From: Flavobacterium sp.
GTDB lineage: Bacteria; Bacteroidota; Bacteroidia; Flavobacteriales; Flavobacteriaceae
Length of the DNA: 64,000 nucleotides
Direction: 5' to 3'
Assembly: GCF_027484705.1 (NCBI RefSeq)
Contig: NZ_JAIXSL010000012.1
Span: 142,012 to 206,011 of the forward strand
Shown here: positions 26,185 to 34,580 of the stretch, piece by piece
How positions within the stretch are numbered: the stretch's first letter is position 1
Layout of the letters: each line of letters starts with the position of its first letter
Notes under the pieces: model-generated
Told to the model about the DNA's origin: nothing
What the model saw: only the letters and a program-made list of their open reading frames with translations
Database searches by the model: none
Translations under genes and position numbers: made by a program

Positions 26185-27033
26185 TTAGTGTAATGAAATC
26201 GTATCGATTAATCGGATATCGTTGATAAAAACCGCAATGAAGGCGCGGTATTTTTTGGTTTTATTTTTTCTGAGGCACGGCAAAAGTTGGTCTTCGTCGG
26301 CAATCTGGAAATATTCTAAAGTGATGTTTGGAATTTTATCAAAGGCTTTAGAAACCCATTGGGTAACTGCTAAAGCGCTTTCGATTTTGAATTTTGCTTT
26401 AGCTGTTTTTAATGTTTTGTAAATAACAGCAGCTTGTTTTTTTTCAGTTTCTGACAAACGCTCATTTCTCGAACTCATAGCCAAACCGTTATTTTCTCTG
26501 TGAATCGGGCAACCGATAACTGTAATCGGCAAGTTTAATTTCTGAACCAGTTTCCTGACGATTTGCAATTGCTGAAAATCTTTTTCGCCAAAATAAGCAT
26601 GGGTTGGTTTTACGATTTCAAAAAGCCTTTTCACAACCGTGCCAACGCCATCATAATGCCCAGGGCGAAATTGGCCTTCCATCTGGTTTTCGAGCCCGTC
26701 AAAATCAAAATGCTGCGAGACGGTATGGCCTTCATAAATATCATCGACACTAGGAGCGTAAATAATGATGTCGTCGGAAACCGTTTTGATTTTTTCGACA
26801 TCATGTGCTAAAGTACGCGGATATTTTTCGAGATCGTCCTGATTGTTGAATTGCGTCGGATTCACAAAAATGCTGATGACCGTATAGGAATTGTTGAGCA
26901 TCGATTCTTCTAATAAAGACAGATGTCCGTGGTGCAGCGCGCCCATCGTAGGAACAAAACCGATGGTGGAATTTGCCTTAGAAATCGACTTGAGGTAGGC
27001 ATTTAAATCGACTTGTTTCTCGAAAATTTTCAT
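26185..27033 (-). CDS. panC: Pantoate-beta-alanine ligase (pantothenate synthetase)
   Basis: ATP-dependent joining of pantoate and beta-alanine. It is a class I tRNA-synthetase-like nucleotidylyl transferase: the HIGH-like motif is MGALHHGHLSLL, the N-terminal block is IGFVPTMG, the pantoate/ATP loop region YFGEKDFQQL is present, and AMSSRNERLS is the KMSKS-like segment. 282 aa is normal. First gene of a seven-gene same-strand run (panC, panD, flippase, esterase/TPR, radA, AsmA/GT51, DUF4139) with gaps of 6-54 bp. Confidence 0.97.
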   Translation of the reverse strand: MKIFEKQVDLNAYLKSISKANSTIGFVPTMGALHHGHLSLLEESMLNNSYTVISIFVNPTQFNNQDDLEKYPRTLAHDVEKIKTVSDDIIIYAPSVDDIYEGHTVSQHFDFDGLENQMEGQFRPGHYDGVGTVVKRLFEIVKPTHAYFGEKDFQQLQIVRKLVQKLNLPITVIGCPIHRENNGLAMSSRNERLSETEKKQAAVIYKTLKTAKAKFKIESALAVTQWVSKAFDKIPNITLEYFQIADEDQLLPCLRKNKTKKYRAFIAVFINDIRLIDTISLH

Positions 27034-27055
27034 GAAAGGATGCTTGAATAGTATG

Positions 27056-27063
27056 CAAACTTA
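27056..27063 (-). promoter_or_regulatory. -7 box of the panC operon
   Basis: TAAGTTTG on the minus strand fits TAnnTTTG, 22 nt upstream of the panC ATG. It is divergent from the box at 27095. Confidence 0.5.
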
Positions 27064-27094
27064 AGATTTTAGTTAATACCTGCATAAATTTTTG

Positions 27095-27102
27095 TAATTT
27101 TG
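27095..27102 (+). promoter_or_regulatory. -7 box of the GT5-like/DUF4270/glmS operon
   Basis: TAATTTTG fits TAnnTTTG, 39 nt before the ATG at 27142. An overlapping TTGACA/TACAAT pair (27114-27141) would start transcription inside the gene and is not favoured. Confidence 0.45.
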
Positions 27103-27141
27103 CCTGTTTTTTGTTGACAATTAGTAAAAGTAAATTACAAT

Positions 27142-27948
27142 ATGGAGGATAAGAGGATATTATACGTATCATCTGAAGTGGTCCCTTATTTGGCGGAGAA
27201 TGAAGTTTCTTTGATGTCTTATGATGTACCCAAAATGATCAATGATCAGGGCGGACAGATTAGGATTTTCATGCCACGATACGGGAATATTAATGAAAGA
27301 AGACACCAACTGCATGAGGTAATTCGCTTGTCAGGAATGAATTTGGTCATCAACGATCTGGATATGCCTTTGATTATCAAAGTGGCTTCGATTCCTAAGG
27401 AAAGAATTCAGGTTTATTTCATTGATAATGATGAATATTTCAAACGTAAAGCTACTTTTACTGATGAAGAAGGCGCCTTGTATCCAGACAATGACGAACG
27501 GGCTATTTTCTTTGCCAAAGGCGTTGTGGAAACCGTGAAAAAACTCAACTGGGTTCCGGATATCATTCATGTTCATGGTTGGTTGGCTTCGATGCTTCCG
27601 ATATACATGAAACATTACTACAAAGACGAAGCGTTGTTTGTAGACACCAAAATCGTCACTTCGGTTTACAGCCAATCCTTTGATGGGAGCCTTGATGTTG
27701 AAATGATTAATAAGGTTAAATTTGACGGTATTCCAGATGACGCGGTAACCGACTTGGTCAATCCTGATTATGACCATGTGATGATGACTGCCATCCGTCA
27801 TTCAGATGCGGTAATTATTGCTTCAGATAACCTGTCTCCAAGTTTAACAAAATATATTGAATCTTCAGGCAAACCTTTTTTACCTTTCACACCCAAAGAT
27901 CAGTTCGCAGAAGCGTACACGAATTTTTACAAAAACACGGTTCTGTAA
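27142..27948 (+). CDS. Short GT5 glycogen/starch synthase-like protein (N-terminal domain only)
   Basis: A 268-aa cytosolic protein that aligns by eye with the N-terminal Rossmann domain of glycogen synthases: RILYVSSEVVPY at the start, IRIFMPRYGNI, WVPDIIHVHGWLASMLPIYM and a terminal SDAVIIASDNLS. The C-terminal GT-B domain is absent. The usual N-terminal KxGGL loop, which binds ADP-glucose, is replaced by LAENEVSLMSYDVPK. It is therefore unlikely to be a normal glycogen synthase. It lies 21 bp before the DUF4270 gene, which lies 3 bp before glmS, so a role linked to the envelope or amino sugars is possible but unproven. Confidence 0.8.
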   Translation: MEDKRILYVSSEVVPYLAENEVSLMSYDVPKMINDQGGQIRIFMPRYGNINERRHQLHEVIRLSGMNLVINDLDMPLIIKVASIPKERIQVYFIDNDEYFKRKATFTDEEGALYPDNDERAIFFAKGVVETVKKLNWVPDIIHVHGWLASMLPIYMKHYYKDEALFVDTKIVTSVYSQSFDGSLDVEMINKVKFDGIPDDAVTDLVNPDYDHVMMTAIRHSDAVIIASDNLSPSLTKYIESSGKPFLPFTPKDQFAEAYTNFYKNTVL

Positions 27949-27969
27949 TTTAAACATCATTAAAGGGAT

Positions 27970-29559
27970 ATGTATAAAAACATTTTTTTTAAAACACTTT
28001 TTTTCGCCATCTTACTCAATACTGTCGTTTCGTGCGACAATGATTCGAATGAATTAGGTTCAGACATCATCGGAGGTGATAATTTTGAAACAGGAACTCC
28101 AGAAACTTATGCCGTTGTCGCGGGCAATGAGCCAACCGGACCAGTAGAGACCTTAGACCTTCCCATTAATGCCTTAGGGGTTTTCAATAACCCTCCTTTT
28201 GGAAAGACTACAGCCAATGTGGCGGTTCAATTGCAAATGGATGCAGCATCCTTAAACCCTACTTTTGACACGGCACTACATCCGGCGATTGAAAGCGTTA
28301 CGCTGACGATACCCTATTTTTGTACAAAAGGAGAGACCAATGCTAACGGAGAAACACTTTATACCTTAGACTCTATTTACGGGCCGGAAAATTCAAAAAT
28401 TAAGTTACAGGTTTTTGAATCGAAATACTATATCAGAGATTTAGACCCGAATCCTACATCGGGCGCTCAAAAATATTATAGCAATCAGGATCATGAGTTT
28501 GATGTTGTAAAAGGGCAGCTGCTCAATACTTCAAGCGATGCGAGCCAGAATGATCAGTTTGTATTTAGTCCGGCGGAGCTTCAGGAACCAGGAGTAGTAA
28601 CTGCTGAGGATCAGAACCCTAAGCCGATCCGTTCAGCACCGGGCATGAAGATATCGCTTGATCCAGCATTTTTTACCTCTAAAATTATGTCGGCTCCATC
28701 GGGTAAATTATTAAACAACAATGTTTTTAAAGAATATTTCAGAGGATTGTATTTTCGTGCAGAAAATTCCGGAGACGATCAAGGAAGGTTGGCGTTACTT
28801 AATATTAAAGGCGGGAAAATTACCATAAAATACAAACAAGATAAAACAACGACTACTACTGTTAACGGGGTGACTACCACGACAACGACAAGAGAAGATA
28901 AAAGTTTTGTGTTATTTTTAAACGGAAAATCAGTAGGTTTTTTTAATAACGAATCCACATTGGTTCAAAATACGGATAATATTTATTTAAAAGGAGGCGA
29001 TGGTTCTATGGCTGTTATTGACCTTTTTGGTCCGGACACGAACGGAGACGGAGTAGCCGATAAGCTTAAAGAGCTTCGGGACAACAAATGGCTCGTGAAT
29101 GATGCGAGCCTGACTTTTCATATTAATAATGCCGACATGGGATTGGCCGAAAAGCCAAACCGTATTTATTTGTATGATTTGAAAAACAAAAGACCCTTGG
29201 TTGATTATTATTCGGACCAGAGCTCAGCATCAAATACAAAGTATGCTAAGTCTGTTCATGGTGGAATCATAAAAAAGAGCGATGGCACCTATAAAATAAA
29301 AATTACGAATCATATTAGGGCGCTAATCAATAATAAAGACTCTACCAACGTAAGGTTGGGATTGGTGGTAACGGAAAGCATCAATCTCATTGCCAATAAA
29401 AAACTAAGAGCGACCACTCCAACCTATAACATCAGCGAAATGCCATTTTCTTCGATCATCAACCCGTTGGGAACCATATTATTCGGAAGTGGCAATAACG
29501 TACCGGAGAATAAAAGAATACAACTTAAAATTTATTATACTAAACCTAAACAAAACTAA
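27970..29559 (+). CDS. DUF4270 lipoprotein
   Basis: A 529-aa lipoprotein with signal peptide and lipobox VVSC (Cys about residue 22), followed by an acidic DNDSNELG stretch of the kind that favours surface export of Bacteroidota lipoproteins. The rest is the Bacteroidota DUF4270 family, beta-rich, with a Thr-rich insertion near residues 293-312 (TTTTTVNGVTTTTTT). Function unknown. It lies between the GT5-like gene and glmS in one operon, 3 bp from the glmS start. Confidence 0.85.
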   Translation: MYKNIFFKTLFFAILLNTVVSCDNDSNELGSDIIGGDNFETGTPETYAVVAGNEPTGPVETLDLPINALGVFNNPPFGKTTANVAVQLQMDAASLNPTFDTALHPAIESVTLTIPYFCTKGETNANGETLYTLDSIYGPENSKIKLQVFESKYYIRDLDPNPTSGAQKYYSNQDHEFDVVKGQLLNTSSDASQNDQFVFSPAELQEPGVVTAEDQNPKPIRSAPGMKISLDPAFFTSKIMSAPSGKLLNNNVFKEYFRGLYFRAENSGDDQGRLALLNIKGGKITIKYKQDKTTTTTVNGVTTTTTTREDKSFVLFLNGKSVGFFNNESTLVQNTDNIYLKGGDGSMAVIDLFGPDTNGDGVADKLKELRDNKWLVNDASLTFHINNADMGLAEKPNRIYLYDLKNKRPLVDYYSDQSSASNTKYAKSVHGGIIKKSDGTYKIKITNHIRALINNKDSTNVRLGLVVTESINLIANKKLRATTPTYNISEMPFSSIINPLGTILFGSGNNVPENKRIQLKIYYTKPKQN

Positions 29560-29562
29560 TTT

Positions 29563-31410
29563 ATGTGTGGAATTGTCGGTTATATCGGATTTAGAGAAGC
29601 TTATCCTATTATCATAAAAGGATTGAAACGCTTAGAATACAGAGGTTATGATAGTGCTGGAATCATGCTTTTTGATGGAAATGAATTAAAAGTTTCCAAA
29701 ACAAAAGGAAAAGTTTCGGATCTGGAAGAAAAATCTTTAAAAGAAAATACTACTCAAGGCAATATTGGGATGGGACACACCCGATGGGCAACACACGGCG
29801 TTCCTAACGATGTCAATTCGCATCCGCATTTGTCAAACTCAGGTAATTTGGCCATCATCCATAACGGAATTATCGAAAATTACGAGCCGTTAAAAAAAGA
29901 ATTAATTAAGAGAGGTTATATTTTCAAATCAGATACCGATACTGAAGTGTTGGTTAATCTGATTGAAGAAGTCCAGAAAAAAGACAACCTAAAATTAGGG
30001 AAAGCCGTACAGGTCGCACTCAACCAAGTAGTCGGAGCTTATGCCATTTGTGTTTTCGACAAGAACAATCCGGATGAAATTATCGTCGCCAGATTGGGAA
30101 GTCCTTTAGCGATAGGAGTTGGGAATGATGAGTTTTTCATTGCTTCTGATGCTTCACCGTTTATCGAGTATACTTCAAATGCCATTTATCTTGAAGATGA
30201 AGAAATGGCCATCGTTCGTTTGCACAAACCATTGAAAATAAGAAAGATTAAAGACGATTCTTTGGTAGATCCTTATGTTCAGGAATTGAAAATGAACCTT
30301 GAGCAAATCGAAAAGGGCGGTTACGATCACTTCATGCTTAAAGAAATCTATGAGCAACCAAGCGTTATCAAAGATACTTACCGAGGCCGTTTGTTAGCCA
30401 ACCAGGGAATTATTCAAATGGCTGGTGTGGAAGACAATATCGAAAAATTCCTCAACGCCGAAAGAATATTAATCGTTGCCTGCGGAACTTCTTGGCATGC
30501 AGGATTGGTTGCCGAATACATCATCGAAGAATTTGCCAGAATTCCGGTTGAAGTAGAATATGCTTCAGAATTTAGATACAGAAACCCAATCATTAACAAA
30601 GGTGATGTCGTTATCGCGATTTCTCAATCAGGAGAAACAGCCGATAGTCTTGCCGCTATCAAGTTAGCCAAGGAAAGAGGCGCTTTTGTCTTTGGTGTAT
30701 GTAATGTTGTGGGTTCATCAATCTCGAGAGAAACACACGCTGGAGCTTATACGCATGCTGGTCCGGAAATCGGAGTAGCTTCTACCAAAGCATTCACGAC
30801 ACAAATTACAGTACTGACCATGATTGCTTTGCGTTTGGCAAAAGCGAAAGGAACCTTGTCTAATTCTGATTTCCACAGGTATTTGCAAGAGCTTGAAATC
30901 ATCCCTGAAAAAGTGCTTGAAGCCTTGCAGACGAATGATAAAGCTAAAGAAATCGCCGCTAAATTTAAAGATGCGCCGAATTGTCTTTATTTAGGTAGAG
31001 GCTATAATTTCCCGGTGGCTTTGGAAGGCGCCTTAAAATTAAAAGAGATTTCATACATACACGCTGAAGGTTACCCTGCGGCAGAAATGAAACACGGACC
31101 TATTGCCCTAATCGATGAGCAGATGCCCGTGATTGTTATTGCGCCTAAGCAAGGGCATTATGACAAAGTGGTGAGCAACATTCAGGAAATCAAATCCAGA
31201 AGCGGAAAAATCATTGCGATTGTCACTAAAGGCGATGTGCAGGTGCGTGATTTGGCAGATTATGTTATTGAAATTCCTGAATCTTCAGACGCATTATCAC
31301 CATTATTGACTACGATTCCGTTGCAATTGCTTTCTTACCATATCGCTGTGATGAGAGGTTGCAACGTAGATCAGCCAAGAAACTTAGCCAAATCGGTTAC
31401 AGTAGAATAA
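29563..31410 (+). CDS. glmS: Glutamine-fructose-6-phosphate aminotransferase (isomerizing)
   Basis: Makes glucosamine-6-phosphate from fructose-6-phosphate and glutamine, the first step towards UDP-GlcNAc for peptidoglycan and lipid A. The N-terminal glutaminase has the nucleophile Cys2 (MCGIVGYIG) and HTRWATHG. Two SIS sugar-isomerase domains follow (ACGTSWHAG and ISQSGETADSLAA; LGRGYNFPVALEGALKLKE). The C-terminus PRNLAKSVTVE is the family ending. 615 aa is normal. Last gene of its operon, with a strong terminator 20 bp after the stop. No glmS ribozyme is visible upstream, as expected outside Firmicutes. Confidence 0.98.
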   Translation: MCGIVGYIGFREAYPIIIKGLKRLEYRGYDSAGIMLFDGNELKVSKTKGKVSDLEEKSLKENTTQGNIGMGHTRWATHGVPNDVNSHPHLSNSGNLAIIHNGIIENYEPLKKELIKRGYIFKSDTDTEVLVNLIEEVQKKDNLKLGKAVQVALNQVVGAYAICVFDKNNPDEIIVARLGSPLAIGVGNDEFFIASDASPFIEYTSNAIYLEDEEMAIVRLHKPLKIRKIKDDSLVDPYVQELKMNLEQIEKGGYDHFMLKEIYEQPSVIKDTYRGRLLANQGIIQMAGVEDNIEKFLNAERILIVACGTSWHAGLVAEYIIEEFARIPVEVEYASEFRYRNPIINKGDVVIAISQSGETADSLAAIKLAKERGAFVFGVCNVVGSSISRETHAGAYTHAGPEIGVASTKAFTTQITVLTMIALRLAKAKGTLSNSDFHRYLQELEIIPEKVLEALQTNDKAKEIAAKFKDAPNCLYLGRGYNFPVALEGALKLKEISYIHAEGYPAAEMKHGPIALIDEQMPVIVIAPKQGHYDKVVSNIQEIKSRSGKIIAIVTKGDVQVRDLADYVIEIPESSDALSPLLTTIPLQLLSYHIAVMRGCNVDQPRNLAKSVTVE

Positions 31411-31430
31411 AAAGGCAACTTCTATAATTT

Positions 31431-31457
31431 AAAGCGGGATTTATTCCCGCTTTTTTT
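31431..31457 (+). terminator. glmS terminator
   Basis: A 9-bp perfect stem, AAAGCGGGA (31431-31439) with TCCCGCTTT (31445-31453), followed by T residues. Confidence 0.9.
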
Positions 31458-31697
31458 ATGGACTTTAAACAAATTTTTATTGTGATTAATTCAATATTGT
31501 TTTTGTTTTATAGGCGCGCATAATATTTTTTTTAAGCATATTGCCAATACGTTAACAAAAACTTAAAAAGTCGGCTTGATGCCATATAAACAATGAAGAA
31601 TTAATATTTTGAGGATTGTGAAATTTAAGCGGTGTTTTTTACGAAATGATAAAAATATTTGTACTTTGGCTACATAAACCAACAAAATTTAAACCCA
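31458..31697 (+). promoter_or_regulatory. AT-rich upstream region of the TonB receptor gene
   Basis: 240 bp of AT-rich DNA without a gene. Near its end TACTTTG (31662-31668) resembles a shortened -7 box 29 nt before the ATG at 31698. No TTG at a suitable distance and no clear operator or riboswitch could be identified. Confidence 0.3.
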
Positions 31698-34544
31698 ATG
31701 AAATTGTATTTATTCATCATGTCATTGTTTTTTTGCTGCACGATTAATGCACAGAATACAATCACAGGTTCTGTTACTGATAGTAACAAGCAACCCATTC
31801 CCGGTGCCAATGTTAAAGTTATTGGTGAATCTGCCGGAACAACGACCGACTCCGACGGTAATTTCAAGTTAAGCACTGCGGCAAAACTTCCATTTAACAT
31901 TGAAGTTACCAGTGTGGGTTACGGAAATAAAAGCTTGAAAATCACAAGTGAAAATCAAAAGGTAACTATTGTTTTGACCGATGAAGAAACCAAATTAAAT
32001 GAAATTGTGGTTTCTGCATCAAGAACACCTGAAAGAGTGATAGAGTCGCCCGTTACGATTGAAAGAATGGGATTAAAAGAGATTAAGGGTTCTACAGCTG
32101 CCACATATTATGATGGACTAGAAAACCTTAAAGAAGTACATTTCAATACGAGTAGTTTGTCTTTCAAGTCTATAAATGCTAGAGGATTTGCAACAGTTGC
32201 CAATACCCGTTTCATGCAATTGGTTGACGGAATGGATAATTCCTCACCAGCTCTAAATTTTGTCTTGGGAAATCTAATTGGACTTTCCGAATTAGATGTT
32301 GCTAGTGTCGAATTGCTTCCGGGCGCTTCTTCTGCTTTGTATGGCGCGAATGCATTTAATGGTATTTTATTTATGAATAGTAAAAGCCCTTTCACAAGCC
32401 AAGGAATTAGTACCTATATTAAATACGGACAAACTTCTCAAAAAACAGCCGGAACTAATGATTATTGGGATTTCGGAATTCGAGCGGCTCATGCTTTCAA
32501 TAAATACATAGCCGGTAAAGCCAATTTAAACATCATGAGAGCTACCGAATGGATAGCCTCAGACAATCGAGATGTACGTGGAGGTCTCGTTGGACATGAA
32601 AACAATCAAAATTACGACGGTTTAAACTACTATGGAGATGAAGCTTCTATTTTCATTCCTAATGTAGGACAAGTCAGTAGAACCGGGTATCGCGATCAAG
32701 ATTTGAATGATAATAAAATCAAAAGTGTAAAAGCTGATTTGTCTTTACATATCAAACCTTGGGCTAATGACTTCGAAATTATTTTACAAAGCAAAGTAGG
32801 AACAGGAAATACAATTTATCAAGGAGCCAACCGATATGCTTTGAAAAATTTCTTCATGAATCAAAACAAAATTGAGGTAAAAGGAAACAATTTCTTCGTT
32901 AGAGGGTATATGACTTCAGAAGATGCTGGAAATTCATACAACATGACTTTTGCTGGTTTGAAAGTAAATGAAGAATGGAAGAGCAATACAAACTGGTTTA
33001 CTGATTACGGAAGAGCATTTCAATTGTCAAGTGCTGTATTGGGCTTTAGTACAAGTCAAGCTTCTGCATATGCAAGAAATTTTGCGGATTACAACTTAAC
33101 GCCACTTTTGCCAATTCCAGTGAGCAATTTAGGAGGCGCCAACGGAACAAGATTGTTGCCTGGAACCTCAGAATATAAAGCTGCGCTAAACAAAGTAATC
33201 GGTAACTCTAACCCAATTACAGGAGGTGCAAAATTTGAAGACCAATCAAAAATTTACCATTCCGATGCCAATTATAATTTTAAAGACAAAATTAAGTTCG
33301 CTGAAATTCAAGTAGGTGGTTCGCTGCGTCAATACGAAATGAATTCTAACGGAAGTATCTTTACTGACGGCGATGGAAAAATCACTTATAACGAATACGG
33401 AATCTACACTCAATTAACCAAAAAGTTCTTGAAAGAAGAACGTCTGAAATTTACAGGTTCTATTCGTTACGATAAAAGCCAAAACTTCGATGGATTTGTA
33501 TCTCCAAGAGTGGCTTTTGTATACTCTGCTGGTGCTTCTAAAAGACATAACATTAGAGTTTCTTATCAGACAGGATTTAGAAATCCAACAACTCAAGATC
33601 AGTACATTGGTTTAGATGTTGGTCCATACGCGTTAGTCGGTTCAGCTCCGGATAACTTAGAGCGCTATTCTGAAATTAGAGGAGAAAATTTTAATGGAAG
33701 TGGCGTTATTTCTGATGAAGGACAAACAATTTTAAATGGTGCAACACAAGTAACAATGGAAGGTACACGAGCTTATAAAAATTCTTTTACCAAAGAATCT
33801 GTAACAGCATTTGATAACGCAATTTCAGCAGGTCAAACAGCTGAGACTGCAGCATTAAATCTTCAAGTTGCTAATATTGAATTGGTAAAACCTGAAAGAG
33901 TTCAAGCTTTTGAATTAGGATATCGCACCGTAATACAAAATGATTTGTCAATCGATATCAATGGGTATTATAATATTTACAACGACTTCTTAAATCAAGC
34001 CAGAGTGCTTGCTCCTTATTATGGAGATGTAAAGGATGTGACGCTTGGATCAAACTCAGTGACTGCTATCAAAAACAAAGACAGAAGAGAATACAATGTT
34101 TACACCAACTCGCAAACGCAAGTGACGTCAGTAGGATTTGGAGTAGGATTGGGTAAAAAAGTATACAAAGACTTCGAAGTAAGTGTGAATTATAATTTTG
34201 CTGATTTTGAATTTGATCAAGACAAAGATCCTTCTTTTGTAGCCGGATTTAACACACCGAAGCACAGAGTAAAAGCATCATTAGGAAATGATAAATTGTT
34301 TAAAAATTTTGGTTTCAACACCAATGTACGTTGGAATACAGAATACTTATGGGAATCTAATTTTGGCGACGGTATGGTTCCAGAAAACACCGTTTTTGAT
34401 GCACAAATTAATTATGCAATACCAGGTATAAAATCAATGTTAAAAATAGGAGGGAACAATATATTTGGAAAAGATTACATCCAAGTAATAGGAGCTGGAG
34501 CCATAGGACAAATATGGTATGCATCATTGACCATCAATCCTTAA
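31698..34544 (+). CDS. TonB-dependent outer-membrane receptor with CarboxypepD_reg-like domain
   Basis: A 948-aa outer-membrane receptor. Signal peptide (1-19, ending INAQ), an N-terminal carboxypeptidase-regulatory-like domain (ITGSVTDSNKQPIPGANVKV), a TonB box/plug (EIVVSASRTPERVIESPVTIE, then VELLPGASSALYGANAFNGI) and a ~22-strand beta barrel. It imports a substrate too large or rare for porins, using energy from TonB. The start at 31698 begins at the signal peptide. No SusD-like partner follows; instead an SGNH lipoprotein gene lies 36 bp downstream. These two genes look more AT-rich, with more A/T-ending codons, than the 4-16 kb region. Confidence 0.93.
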   Translation: MKLYLFIMSLFFCCTINAQNTITGSVTDSNKQPIPGANVKVIGESAGTTTDSDGNFKLSTAAKLPFNIEVTSVGYGNKSLKITSENQKVTIVLTDEETKLNEIVVSASRTPERVIESPVTIERMGLKEIKGSTAATYYDGLENLKEVHFNTSSLSFKSINARGFATVANTRFMQLVDGMDNSSPALNFVLGNLIGLSELDVASVELLPGASSALYGANAFNGILFMNSKSPFTSQGISTYIKYGQTSQKTAGTNDYWDFGIRAAHAFNKYIAGKANLNIMRATEWIASDNRDVRGGLVGHENNQNYDGLNYYGDEASIFIPNVGQVSRTGYRDQDLNDNKIKSVKADLSLHIKPWANDFEIILQSKVGTGNTIYQGANRYALKNFFMNQNKIEVKGNNFFVRGYMTSEDAGNSYNMTFAGLKVNEEWKSNTNWFTDYGRAFQLSSAVLGFSTSQASAYARNFADYNLTPLLPIPVSNLGGANGTRLLPGTSEYKAALNKVIGNSNPITGGAKFEDQSKIYHSDANYNFKDKIKFAEIQVGGSLRQYEMNSNGSIFTDGDGKITYNEYGIYTQLTKKFLKEERLKFTGSIRYDKSQNFDGFVSPRVAFVYSAGASKRHNIRVSYQTGFRNPTTQDQYIGLDVGPYALVGSAPDNLERYSEIRGENFNGSGVISDEGQTILNGATQVTMEGTRAYKNSFTKESVTAFDNAISAGQTAETAALNLQVANIELVKPERVQAFELGYRTVIQNDLSIDINGYYNIYNDFLNQARVLAPYYGDVKDVTLGSNSVTAIKNKDRREYNVYTNSQTQVTSVGFGVGLGKKVYKDFEVSVNYNFADFEFDQDKDPSFVAGFNTPKHRVKASLGNDKLFKNFGFNTNVRWNTEYLWESNFGDGMVPENTVFDAQINYAIPGIKSMLKIGGNNIFGKDYIQVIGAGAIGQIWYASLTINP

Positions 34545-34580
34545 TTATTCATTAAATCAATATTTAAAATTATTTCAATT

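Noticed and set aside
27114..27141. TTGACA-N16-TACAAT, resembling an E. coli sigma-70 promoter
   Set aside because: It ends directly at the ATG, so transcription would start inside the gene; Bacteroidota promoters use TAnnTTTG, and such a box is at 27095.
29540..29563. glmS ribozyme or riboswitch before glmS
   Set aside because: Only 3 bp separate the DUF4270 stop from the glmS ATG, so there is no room for one.
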